From Acidobacteriota bacterium (GTDB lineage: Bacteria > Acidobacteriota > Terriglobia > Terriglobales > Acidobacteriaceae): DNA of 6,325 bases. A program made the position numbers and the translations under genes. The stretch is from contig JAJYSL010000256.1 in assembly GCA_021793595.1 (NCBI GenBank), forward strand, positions 1 through 6,325. Direction: 5' to 3'. The notes under the pieces were generated by a model. It did no database searches, was not told the origin of the DNA, and was given only the letters and a program-made list of their open reading frames with translations. This document shows, in pieces, positions 1 through 5,985 of this stretch. Position 1 is the first letter of the stretch; each line of letters starts with the position of its first letter.

Positions 1-1230
1 GAACTGTATAAGCGGGCTTTTTTCATCGACTGGCGCGTTGCCGATACCATCCGCCACAATCTCTTCTCAACAATCGATTTCTTCCTCGACACCAACGTGC
101 CGAATGCTCCGCGGATGGTAGCTGGACAGCTGTATCGTCTTGGCCTGCAAAAAACATGCGTGCGGCCCTTCCGCGTAGTGCCATTCTTCGATCCGGGACC
201 ATGGGGCGGGCAATGGATGCGCACCCACTTCGACCTGCCCAAGGGTCCACCCAACTTTGCCTGGTGCTTCGACTGCGTTCCAGAAGAGAACAGTCTGCTC
301 CTGGCGTTTGGCTCCCGCACGGTCGAACTGCCCGCGCTCACACTAGTGCATCAGCATGCCCAGGAACTTCTGGGCGCGGAGATTGTGAGAAGGTTCGGCG
401 CGGAATTTCCCATTCGTTTCGACTTCCTCGATACCGTCGGCGGCGGCAATCTCTCGCTGCAGGTCCATCCCCTGACCTCTTTTATTCAAGAGAAATTCGG
501 CATGTCCTACACCCAGGATGAAAGCTATTACATGCTGGATGCGGAGCCGGATGCGGTTGTGTATCTGGGATTGAAAGAGAACGTGGACCGCAATCGGATG
601 GAGCACGATCTGCGCGTGGCGCAAACCGGGGTGCAATCGTTTCCGGCGGAACAATATATCAATACCTGGCCGGTGAAAAAGCACGCGCATCTTTCCATCC
701 CCGCGGGCACGATTCATTGCTCGGGACGCAATGGATTGGTCCTGGAAATCAGCGCCACGCCCTACATATTTACCTTCAAGCTTTGGGATTGGGGCCGCCT
801 CGATCTCGATGGCAAGCCCCGCCCCATCCATCTCGATTACGGATTGGAAAACATCCAGTGGGACCGAACGACCGGCTGGGTGCGCCAAAACCTAATCGAT
901 CCGGTGCACCCAATTGCCAGCGGTCCGGGATGGCGGGAGGAATCGACGGGGCTCTACAAATCGGAGTTTATCGAGACTCGGCGCCATTGGTTCACCGCAC
1001 CTGTGGATCACGATACACAAGGAACAGTGAACGTATTGAATCTGGTGGAAGGAGAAGAAGCCGTCGTCGAAAGCCCGACCGGAGCTTTCGAACCTTTTCC
1101 GGTGCATTACGCAGAGACGTTCATCGTTCCAGCGTCGGTTGGAAAGTACCGCATCTCGCCGCATGGCCAGGTAACGTCTCCACTCGCCACCATCAAAGCC
1201 TTCGTGCGCGCGGAGAAGCCGGCTTCTTAG
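1..1230 (+). CDS. Class I mannose-6-phosphate isomerase domain protein, 3' part of a larger fusion (5' end outside window)
   Basis: The frame is open from base 1 to a TAG at 1228-1230 (409 residues visible), so the gene starts upstream; the GTG at 97 is only an internal codon. From about residue 55 it reads as a ManA-like type I phosphomannose isomerase, which interconverts mannose-6-P and fructose-6-P with Zn2+ in the cytoplasm. Visible motifs (numbered from base 1) are the opening PFFDPGPWGGQW; GGGNLSLQVHP with expected zinc ligands Q154 and H156; a probable ligand E174 in TQDESYYML; AGTIHC with the ligand H239; and FTFKLWDWGR, equivalent to the YRLYDWDR active-site segment, with R266. The first ~40 residues (AFFIDWRVAD ... 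DFFLDTN) do not belong to a PMI fold. They resemble the end of a uridine-kinase-like P-loop domain, as in the long kinase-PMI proteins I recall from other bacteria, but the Walker A motif is outside the window. The gene faces the ROK kinase gene with 21 bp between stops. PMI assignment is firm; the N-terminal kinase is inferred. Confidence 0.88.
   Translation, partial: ELYKRAFFIDWRVADTIRHNLFSTIDFFLDTNVPNAPRMVAGQLYRLGLQKTCVRPFRVVPFFDPGPWGGQWMRTHFDLPKGPPNFAWCFDCVPEENSLLLAFGSRTVELPALTLVHQHAQELLGAEIVRRFGAEFPIRFDFLDTVGGGNLSLQVHPLTSFIQEKFGMSYTQDESYYMLDAEPDAVVYLGLKENVDRNRMEHDLRVAQTGVQSFPAEQYINTWPVKKHAHLSIPAGTIHCSGRNGLVLEISATPYIFTFKLWDWGRLDLDGKPRPIHLDYGLENIQWDRTTGWVRQNLIDPVHPIASGPGWREESTGLYKSEFIETRRHWFTAPVDHDTQGTVNVLNLVEGEEAVVESPTGAFEPFPVHYAETFIVPASVGKYRISPHGQVTSPLATIKAFVRAEKPAS
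1214..1227. other. Perfect 14-bp palindrome at the end of the PMI gene
   Basis: AGAAGCCGGCTTCT is a perfect palindrome covering the last codons of the PMI-like gene, just before the 21-bp gap to the convergent ROK gene. As RNA it could form a 5-bp stem with a CCGG loop from either strand. No T-run follows in either direction, so it is not a convincing intrinsic terminator. It is the only structured sequence at this convergent junction. Confidence 0.3.
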
Positions 1231-1251
1231 TACTCCGCTTCGACCGTTGTT

Positions 1252-2190
1252 CTACTGAATCTCACTTAGCAGCGGAACTGCACCCAGTAGTCCGGCATCG
1301 TTGCCTAACGTAGCCGGTACAATCTCGACCGTGCCGCTGGGTGTCCAGGCATGTTTCCTTACGTATTCTTGAATGTAAGGAATGATCACGTCGGCGCTTC
1401 GCATCACCCCTCCCCCAATAATCACTCGTGCCGGGCCATACATGTGGATCAGACCGACCGTTCCGACGGCCCACACATGCAGGCATCGATCCCGGATCGC
1501 TGTGGCAACGCTGTCCCCCTCTCGGGCAAACTCAAACACAGAGCGAAAGTCAACGCGTTCCACCTTCGCCAGACGGCTGTGCTCAATTCCCGGCCACTCC
1601 TTGGCCACCAGAGGCAGCGACCACCCCGCAGCTTCCGCTTCCATGCAGCCAATGGCTCCGCACGTGCATTGCCGTCCAGTAAAAAGCACAGGAATATGTC
1701 CGCCCAGGGTCCCACCCTGCACCTGCCTGGTGCGGAAAAGCTTGCCGCCGGCCATGGCAGCTCCGCCAATGCCTGTACCCAGGGTAATCATCACCACGTC
1801 ATCCACACCCTGGGCCGCGCCGGCATACCATTCCCCCAGCAACGCCATGCGGGCATCGTTTTCCAAGCCAAAGGGGATTCCAAATTGGCTTTGGCACCAG
1901 CCAGGCAGATCGATTCCTGTGGCATCTTCAAATTTGCCATTGGTGGAAACGACCCTGCCCGTGCTGCGATCGACCATGGCCGCAAATCCCATGGCCAGTC
2001 CTGCGCAATCCGTGGCTCGCATTTCCAGCTTCGCCAGCAATTTGTCAAGGATGGTCTTAAATACGGGCAGCACGGGCAACAAACCGGCACCGTAATCGAC
2101 GGAAATTTCATCGGTGGCGAGAATGTTCGCATTGTCCACCACAGCAAGTTTGATGTGAGATCCGCCAAGATCAATAGAAATGGCTTTCAT
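1252..2190 (-). CDS. ROK-family sugar kinase (glucokinase-like, 312 aa)
   Basis: A cytoplasmic ATP-dependent hexose kinase of the ROK (repressor, ORF, kinase) family. There is no N-terminal helix-turn-helix, so it is an enzyme rather than a NagC/XylR-type repressor. Motifs in order: phosphate-binding DLGGSHIKLAVVDN (residues 7-20); ENDARMALLGEW (110-121) with D112 as the expected catalytic base; TLGTGIGG (137-143, phosphate loop); GGTLGGHIPV (159-168) with the zinc ligand H165; CTCGAIGCME (175-184) with the zinc ligands C175, C177 and C182; and VIIGGGV (257-262). Length is typical. The ATG at 2190 is chosen because the fold begins directly with MKAISIDLGG and a weak GGGGA lies 4 nt upstream; longer in-frame starts (ATG 2235, TTG 2256) add residues with no ROK homology. 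The usual ExGH sugar-binding motif reads LGGH, so the Glu is absent. It lies 148 bp downstream of the cupin PGI gene on the same strand and is probably co-expressed. Preferred sugar (glucose, mannose or fructose) cannot be read from sequence. Confidence 0.92.
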   Translation of the reverse strand: MKAISIDLGGSHIKLAVVDNANILATDEISVDYGAGLLPVLPVFKTILDKLLAKLEMRATDCAGLAMGFAAMVDRSTGRVVSTNGKFEDATGIDLPGWCQSQFGIPFGLENDARMALLGEWYAGAAQGVDDVVMITLGTGIGGAAMAGGKLFRTRQVQGGTLGGHIPVLFTGRQCTCGAIGCMEAEAAGWSLPLVAKEWPGIEHSRLAKVERVDFRSVFEFAREGDSVATAIRDRCLHVWAVGTVGLIHMYGPARVIIGGGVMRSADVIIPYIQEYVRKHAWTPSGTVEIVPATLGNDAGLLGAVPLLSEIQ

Positions 2191-2338
2191 AGTGTCCCCA
2201 GGGAAGGAGTTGTGGTTCCTGTCGAAAAGCTTCATCCGCCAATCGAGGGTCCCCAATCACTGTACAGCAGTCGATTTCATAAAGTCACGAAAGCCCACGC
2301 ATGCGAGAACGCCTCGTCAATTGCGCTTGCCGATTCCT

Positions 2339-2890
2339 TTATCGTGCTGGAACCAGCACTGGCACGCCGTTTCGCTCCAGCAGGCGTGCGCTGAAGCCGT
2401 GCCGCTCAATGGTTTCGTAGTCATACCCAGCGTCGCTGGGCAAACATGCGGAAAACATCAGGGGAACATCGCCCGTGTTCGCGACCCGATGGGCCGTGCT
2501 ACCCGGAATGTAATGCACCGAGCCGGGCGACATCGGTTCATACCGCGTCGTCCCACCTTCTTCCATCAGCAGCAACGCGCCGCATCCCTGAAACGTGAAA
2601 TAGTATTCCGCGCGGTTGCGCATCTGGTGGAAATGTCCTCGCGTCATAAAGTACTCATGGCCCACCTTTCCCGGCTGTAGAATGGTGCCGGCCAAAAACA
2701 GCCCGCCCTCCGTCCCAGCGGCCACTGGAGTATAAGCCTGTACGCGATAGATCTCCAGATCCGCGGGCATTCGGCTGCCGGCTTCCCGATCAGCAAAAAT
2801 AGAACGTATCTCCCCCAACGTCTTGCGGGACGTGCGTACATCGGCTCCGGTTAAATTGCCGTTCGTCCAATCGATCGAAAGCTCGGTCAT
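2339..2890 (-). CDS. pgiA: Cupin-type (archaeal-type) glucose-6-phosphate isomerase
   Basis: Interconverts glucose-6-P and fructose-6-P in the cytoplasm with a metal-dependent cupin fold unrelated to classical Pgi. The 183 residues match the length and order of the archaeal Pyrococcus-type enzyme: an N-terminal strand region (SIDWTNGNLTGAD, 5-17); LQPGKVGHEYFMTRGHFH (71-88); EYYFTFQGCGALLLM (95-109); PGSVHYIPGSTAHRVANTGD (122-141); and ACLPSDAGYDYETIERHGF (148-166). The expected metal ligands are all present: H86, H88, E95 and H134. Conserved surrounding residues (T83, G85, Y96, DAGYDY) also fit. The ATG at 2890 has an AAAGGA Shine-Dalgarno 6 nt upstream (2897-2902 on this strand's complement). 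It is first of a likely two-gene unit with the ROK kinase and is transcribed away from the GH39-like gene. Together with the PMI domain it connects mannose-6-P, fructose-6-P and glucose-6-P. A non-enzymatic cupin is unlikely given the complete ligand set. Confidence 0.9.
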   Translation of the reverse strand: MTELSIDWTNGNLTGADVRTSRKTLGEIRSIFADREAGSRMPADLEIYRVQAYTPVAAGTEGGLFLAGTILQPGKVGHEYFMTRGHFHQMRNRAEYYFTFQGCGALLLMEEGGTTRYEPMSPGSVHYIPGSTAHRVANTGDVPLMFSACLPSDAGYDYETIERHGFSARLLERNGVPVLVPAR

Positions 2891-2896
2891 GCAAAG

Positions 2897-2902
2897 TCCT
2901 TT
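2897..2902 (-). promoter_or_regulatory. Ribosome binding site of the cupin PGI gene
   Basis: The minus strand reads AAAGGA followed by six bases and then the ATG at 2890. It is a good Shine-Dalgarno match at suitable spacing and fixes the start of the 183-residue protein. Confidence 0.7.
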
Positions 2903-2968
2903 CGAGGGTCACCAAAAGTGTCGGAGGCTTGGGGGGCCCGTGCCGGAAAAAAGGGTCGGGTCGCTACG

Positions 2969-2998
2969 ATGATAGTCGATCAGCAATTCCCGCAACAA
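2969..2998 (-). promoter_or_regulatory. Possible sigma70-type promoter for the cupin PGI-ROK unit
   Basis: The minus strand has TTGTTG (2993-2998) and TATCAT (2969-2974) separated by 18 bp. The -10 matches TATAAT at five of six positions and the -35 matches TTGACA at three of six. Transcription from here would give a leader of roughly 70 nt before the ATG at 2890. The inverted repeat at 3001-3018 lies directly upstream of the -35, where an activator or repressor could act. This is a pattern match only. Confidence 0.3.
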
Positions 2999-3000
2999 AA

Positions 3001-3029
3001 TGCGGACGCAGTTCCGCACTTCAGTCCGC
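3001..3029. promoter_or_regulatory. Overlapping inverted repeats in the divergent intergenic region (candidate operator)
   Basis: TGCGGA (3001-3006) and TCCGCA (3013-3018) form a perfect 6-bp inverted repeat around a 6-nt spacer. A second pair, GCGGAC (3002-3007) and GTCCGC (3024-3029), shares the same left arm, so two alternative structures or binding sites overlap. The element sits in the 187-bp gap between the divergent cupin PGI and GH39-like genes. That is a natural position for a shared regulator binding site. No regulator gene is in the window. Confidence 0.35.
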
Positions 3030-3066
3030 GCCTTCTCGTTGTCCACTCGTCAGCCGCTGAGAACGT

Positions 3067-3073
3067 GAAGGTG
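3067..3073 (+). promoter_or_regulatory. Ribosome binding site supporting the 3078 start of the glycoside hydrolase
   Basis: GAAGGTG lies 4 nt before the ATG at 3078. The alternative in-frame ATGs at 3117 and 3153 have no comparable purine-rich sequence upstream, which is the reason for choosing 3078. Confidence 0.45.
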
Positions 3074-3077
3074 GCGT

Positions 3078-4736
3078 ATGCTATTGCCTGTCAGCAAATT
3101 CCACGAGACACACACGATGAAAAAATCCACATCGATAGCCTATCCTTGCCCCATGTCGGGTTTTTTCCCAACTCCAAATCAGCCGATTGCCGCAGGAGGG
3201 GCGCGGCGGCTTCGCCGCCTCCTGAACGGGCCATGCAAGATCTGCATCTGCCTAATTTTCTCTTGGTTGGCTGTTGTCTCCGGCTTGGCGCAATCCGCGA
3301 ATCGGCAGGCACAGGTTGTTGTGGATTGGAGCAAGACCCTGCTGATCTCGCATTCCACGCCAACCTTTCAGGTCGTGGTCAATCCCATGCTGCGCCGAGG
3401 ATCCCCCATTCACGACGGCGCTTTCCGGGCAATCCAACAGCTCGGCGCGGATTACGTTCGGTATGTTCCGTGGCTTCCCTATCCGCGGCTGGCGGTCGCG
3501 GAACTCCAGCCACCCATACCGGCTGGCACTTCCTGGAATTTCCGCCTCATCGATCCGATGATGGAAGACTTTCTCAACGCCACATCCGGCCACAGCACCA
3601 TCATCAACTTCAGCACAATTCCAGCGTGGCTGTTCCAGACCGCGAAACCGGTGACTTATCCAAAGGATCCGAATCAGGTGTTTTGGGATTATACCCAGGG
3701 TACGGAGTTGAAAGATCCTTCGGGGAAAGCGCTGGGCGACTATTACGCGCGCCTCGTCAGCTGGTATACGCGCGGCGGTTTTACCGACGAAAACGGCAAG
3801 TTTCACCGCTCACCCTATCACTATGCGTTTCCTGTTTGGGAAGTATTGAACGAGGTTGATTTTGAGCATAAGACGACGCCAGAACAATACACGGCGAGGT
3901 ACGACGCCATCGTCAGCGCGATCCATCGCGTCAGCCCCGACACCAAATTTATGGGGCTCGCCTTGGGTGATCCATCCGCCACTCCCCGATGGTTCGAATA
4001 CTTCCTTAACCCTGCCAACCATCGTGCCGGAATACCGCTGGATTACATTTCGTACCACTTCTACGCGACTCCCGCGCCCAGCGAGAACATCGACGACTGG
4101 CAATATACGTTCTTCGATCAAGCCAATCGTTTTCTGGCGACGGTGCGCTTCATCAACTCGATTCGCGATCGCCTGTCTCCCGCAACCAAGATCGATACCG
4201 ACGAGCTAGGGGTCATTCTGCCGAATGACAATGCCCAGGTTTCCGATGCCAGCGGTCATATTGCATCCATCCCGGCAGCATATTGGAATGCAGCCGGGTC
4301 TCTGTATGCCTATCTCTACATAGGATTGGCGAAGGAGGGTGTGGACATCATTGGCGAGTCGCAGCTGGTCGGCTATCCCACCCAATTTCCCAGCGTCACC
4401 ATGATCGACTGGACCAACGGAAAGCCCAACGCGCGCTATTGGGTATTGTGGTTGATCAAAAACAACTTCCATCCCGGCGACAGGATCATCGAGACCAGGG
4501 TCAGCCATGCGGACGGCATCACGGCCCAGTCGTTTCTGACTCCCGCTGGAAAAAAGATATTGCTGGTGAATCGGAGAAATCGCTCTGCCGAGATTACGCT
4601 GCCAACCGAGGTACGTGGTGGGAAAATCTCTACAGTCGATGAATCCACCGGCGAAGGGCCTCCACGCGACTCACTTGTCAACGGGCCGTCCATCACCTTA
4701 GCTCCGTTTGCCGTCACAGTTGTCAGTTGGCCATAG
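3078..4736 (+). CDS. Exported clan GH-A glycoside hydrolase, GH39-like
   Basis: A predicted secreted or periplasmic retaining glycosidase. The 552 residues contain a basic stretch (RRLRRLL, 44-50), a hydrophobic signal segment (about 55-70, CICLIFSWLAVVSGLA) with likely cleavage near AQS-A (71-74), and then a TIM-barrel-like domain. WEVLNE (254-259) supplies the clan GH-A acid/base candidate E259, although the next residue is V rather than the common P. IDTDELGV (372-379) supplies the nucleophile candidate E376. YISYHFYA (323-330) is a typical barrel strand of these families. From about residue 480 a small beta-sandwich (KKILLVNRRNRSAEITLP) follows, as in GH39 proteins. GH39 covers beta-xylosidases and alpha-iduronidases, but substrate cannot be assigned here; another clan GH-A family is possible. 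The start is uncertain: 3078 has the best ribosome site but gives an unusually long leader before the signal segment, and 3117 or 3153 may be used. It diverges from the cupin PGI gene and converges on the PLC-like gene with 47 bp between. Confidence 0.75.
   Translation: MLLPVSKFHETHTMKKSTSIAYPCPMSGFFPTPNQPIAAGGARRLRRLLNGPCKICICLIFSWLAVVSGLAQSANRQAQVVVDWSKTLLISHSTPTFQVVVNPMLRRGSPIHDGAFRAIQQLGADYVRYVPWLPYPRLAVAELQPPIPAGTSWNFRLIDPMMEDFLNATSGHSTIINFSTIPAWLFQTAKPVTYPKDPNQVFWDYTQGTELKDPSGKALGDYYARLVSWYTRGGFTDENGKFHRSPYHYAFPVWEVLNEVDFEHKTTPEQYTARYDAIVSAIHRVSPDTKFMGLALGDPSATPRWFEYFLNPANHRAGIPLDYISYHFYATPAPSENIDDWQYTFFDQANRFLATVRFINSIRDRLSPATKIDTDELGVILPNDNAQVSDASGHIASIPAAYWNAAGSLYAYLYIGLAKEGVDIIGESQLVGYPTQFPSVTMIDWTNGKPNARYWVLWLIKNNFHPGDRIIETRVSHADGITAQSFLTPAGKKILLVNRRNRSAEITLPTEVRGGKISTVDESTGEGPPRDSLVNGPSITLAPFAVTVVSWP
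3194..3223. repeat. GC-rich imperfect hairpin inside the leader of the glycoside hydrolase
   Basis: GGCGGC-TTC-GCCGCC (3205-3219) is a perfect 6-bp stem. AGGA (3194-3197) and TCCT (3220-3223) extend it beyond a 7-nt bulge. It encodes the Ala/Arg-rich stretch just before the signal segment. It could be a small palindromic repeat element or simply Arg/Ala codon use; only one copy is seen in the window. Confidence 0.3.
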
Positions 4737-4783
4737 GACGCAAACGGATCGTCGGCAGCGTTATTTCATTTCGTGCCGGACAT

Positions 4784-5914
4784 CTATCGCTTCGGCTTCA
4801 GCAATGCGTTCTTGCAGCCCGGTGCTTTCAGCACTGGATTACAGCGCGCCAGCGCGCCTCCAGGAAACTCGACCACATATCCGCTTGGCGCCGCTTCGCC
4901 GCGCGGATAGTCCGTTGACAAGATCTGCGCGCCGCTTTTCATCACCGCATCGCGCCGCGTCGTGTCATCGGCCCTCGCTTGCACCGTGTTGGCGTCGGTG
5001 CGGGTGCGCACCAGGTAGCCCTCACGCACCAGCTTATTAATTACTTTGGGCGTGGCATCGTTGGCTTCGGTAAACGCGGCATCCGGCTCACCAGGCGTCC
5101 CGTTGGTAAACAACACGCGCCCCTCAAGACTCGGGTGCCCTTTGGTGTATACAGGCTCCATCGGTCTCTGGTCCATCAAAAAGACGACCTTTCCCCGCGC
5201 CTCGCCAAGCGTCGGCCATTGTCCTGCGCGTGCGGCCGCATTCAGGGTTTTATAGTTGCCGCGCATATCGTCGGGAGTGATGAGTTCGTCCGGCAAAAAG
5301 ATGGAGCGGATCTCTTGATCCAGCGCATCGAACACCGCCGGCGTAAACAGCTCCGGGTGCACTGAGGGGAAATTTACTTTCCTCAACGGAGATTGCTTGG
5401 TTTCGATCAGCAGAAAGATGGGCAAGTGCCCGGGGTGTGCTTTGGACCACGCCTGCACCTCCGCCAGACAAGCGGTGAACGGCTCGCACACGCTGCGCTG
5501 ATCGATATCCTGCACGTGCATCACCTTGAATCCCGGCTTGTCCATCACTCCATTCCGATCATAAGGAGGGTCCGGCGGCAGCCCTGCCGCAGCCTCCAAC
5601 TTTTTGATATAGGGATGGGCATACAGGCCGCCTTTCGAATCGGCAAACACGTCGATTTCCATCTGCCGCACGCCTTCGTTCAGCTGTTTGGTCAGTGATG
5701 GATGTCGATAGTCCAATTCGTCAAACACCTTCGGATCTTTTTCCTCGAGTAGTTTTGCCGCACTGGGCGGCAGGCCCGCATGGTAACTGTTATGGGTGCC
5801 AACAATCTGAATTTGATTGATGCGCACTTGGCCGTCGTGCTGGCCGTGAGCGGCCACGTTGCTGACCGCGAAACAAATGACTAGCGCCAGCATAGGGGTA
5901 CGTCGTGGAAACAC
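4784..5914 (-). CDS. Exported Ca2+-dependent-type phosphoinositide phospholipase C-like protein
   Basis: A member of the PLC-like phosphodiesterase superfamily, closest by motif to the bacterial Ca2+-dependent PI-PLC group (PI-PLC-C1). These enzymes cleave phosphatidylinositol or related glycerophosphodiesters outside the cytoplasm. The GTG start at 5914 has AAGGAG (5921-5926 complement) six bases upstream. It gives a short signal peptide: basic FPRRTP, hydrophobic MLALVICFAVSNV, then AAHG (21-24). Catalytic motifs parallel eukaryotic PLC: GTHNSYH (H41, N42), MEIDVF (E86, D88), VMHVQD (H133) and LLIETK (E171). These correspond to the first His-Asn, the calcium ligands E-x-D, the second His and the further Glu. 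GKVVFLMDQ (241-249) and STDYP (333-337) look like later barrel strands. Cysteine pairs C143/C149 and C358/C367 could form disulfides in the exported protein. Length is 376 aa. It lies 71 bp downstream of the fucosidase gene on the same strand. Substrate is not proven; another phosphodiester is possible. Confidence 0.85.
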   Translation of the reverse strand: MFPRRTPMLALVICFAVSNVAAHGQHDGQVRINQIQIVGTHNSYHAGLPPSAAKLLEEKDPKVFDELDYRHPSLTKQLNEGVRQMEIDVFADSKGGLYAHPYIKKLEAAAGLPPDPPYDRNGVMDKPGFKVMHVQDIDQRSVCEPFTACLAEVQAWSKAHPGHLPIFLLIETKQSPLRKVNFPSVHPELFTPAVFDALDQEIRSIFLPDELITPDDMRGNYKTLNAAARAGQWPTLGEARGKVVFLMDQRPMEPVYTKGHPSLEGRVLFTNGTPGEPDAAFTEANDATPKVINKLVREGYLVRTRTDANTVQARADDTTRRDAVMKSGAQILSTDYPRGEAAPSGYVVEFPGGALARCNPVLKAPGCKNALLKPKR

Positions 5915-5920
5915 GGCTTG

Positions 5921-5926
5921 CTCCTT
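5921..5926 (-). promoter_or_regulatory. Ribosome binding site that fixes a GTG start for the PLC-like gene
   Basis: The minus strand reads AAGGAG, six bases, then GTG at 5914. The next in-frame ATG (5893) would place this site too far upstream and would remove the basic residues of the signal peptide. The GTG start is therefore preferred. Confidence 0.7.
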
Positions 5927-5936
5927 GAAAAGGATT

Positions 5937-5955
5937 CTTGGCAGCGATTGCCAAG
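5937..5955. other. Intergenic hairpin between the fucosidase and PLC-like genes
   Basis: CTTGGCA and TGCCAAG form a perfect 7-bp stem with a 5-nt loop. In the direction of transcription (minus strand) it lies after the fucosidase stop and ends about ten bases before the ribosome site of the PLC-like gene. The following sequence is AATCCTTTTC, not an unbroken T-run. It could be a weak terminator, an RNA-stability element that sets relative expression, or a protein-binding site. Confidence 0.35.
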
Positions 5956-5985
5956 TATGTGGCTACGCAGTGCCGGTATCGCGTC

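Noticed and set aside
97..99. GTG at 97 as the start of the PMI gene
   Set aside because: The frame is open back to base 1 and the upstream residues look like structured protein continuous with known longer family members; no Shine-Dalgarno precedes the GTG.
343..888. A 181-codon open frame on the minus strand within the PMI gene
   Set aside because: It is opposite the strongly conserved PMI core (GGGNLSLQVHP region); no family features of its own.
1214..1227. Bidirectional intrinsic terminator between the PMI and ROK genes
   Set aside because: The palindrome gives only a 5-bp stem and is not followed by a T-run in either direction; recorded only as a palindrome.
2191..2256. Upstream starts (TTG 2256 or ATG 2235) for the ROK kinase
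   Set aside because: They add residues with no match to the ROK fold, which begins with MKAISIDLGG at 2190.
2253..2275. CTGTACAG palindrome and TACAGT as an operator or promoter for the ROK gene
   Set aside because: An 8-bp palindrome is expected by chance at this scale and no matching -35 at suitable spacing is seen.
1351..2394. A 347-codon open frame on the plus strand opposite the ROK kinase
   Set aside because: It is exactly antisense to a gene with a complete ROK motif set, and its translation has no recognisable motif and a composition rich in His, Pro and Arg typical of shadow frames.
3207..3290. Twin-arginine export signal in the glycoside hydrolase leader (RRLRRLL)
   Set aside because: The arginines do not fit the S/T-R-R-x-F-L-K pattern, and the enzyme has no evident cofactor; an ordinary Sec signal is the simpler reading.
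2918..3859. A 313-codon plus-strand frame starting in the divergent region
   Set aside because: It overlaps the glycoside hydrolase in another frame, has no motif, and the frame at 3078-4736 carries the signal peptide and both catalytic motifs. The upstream part is intergenic sequence that happens to be open.
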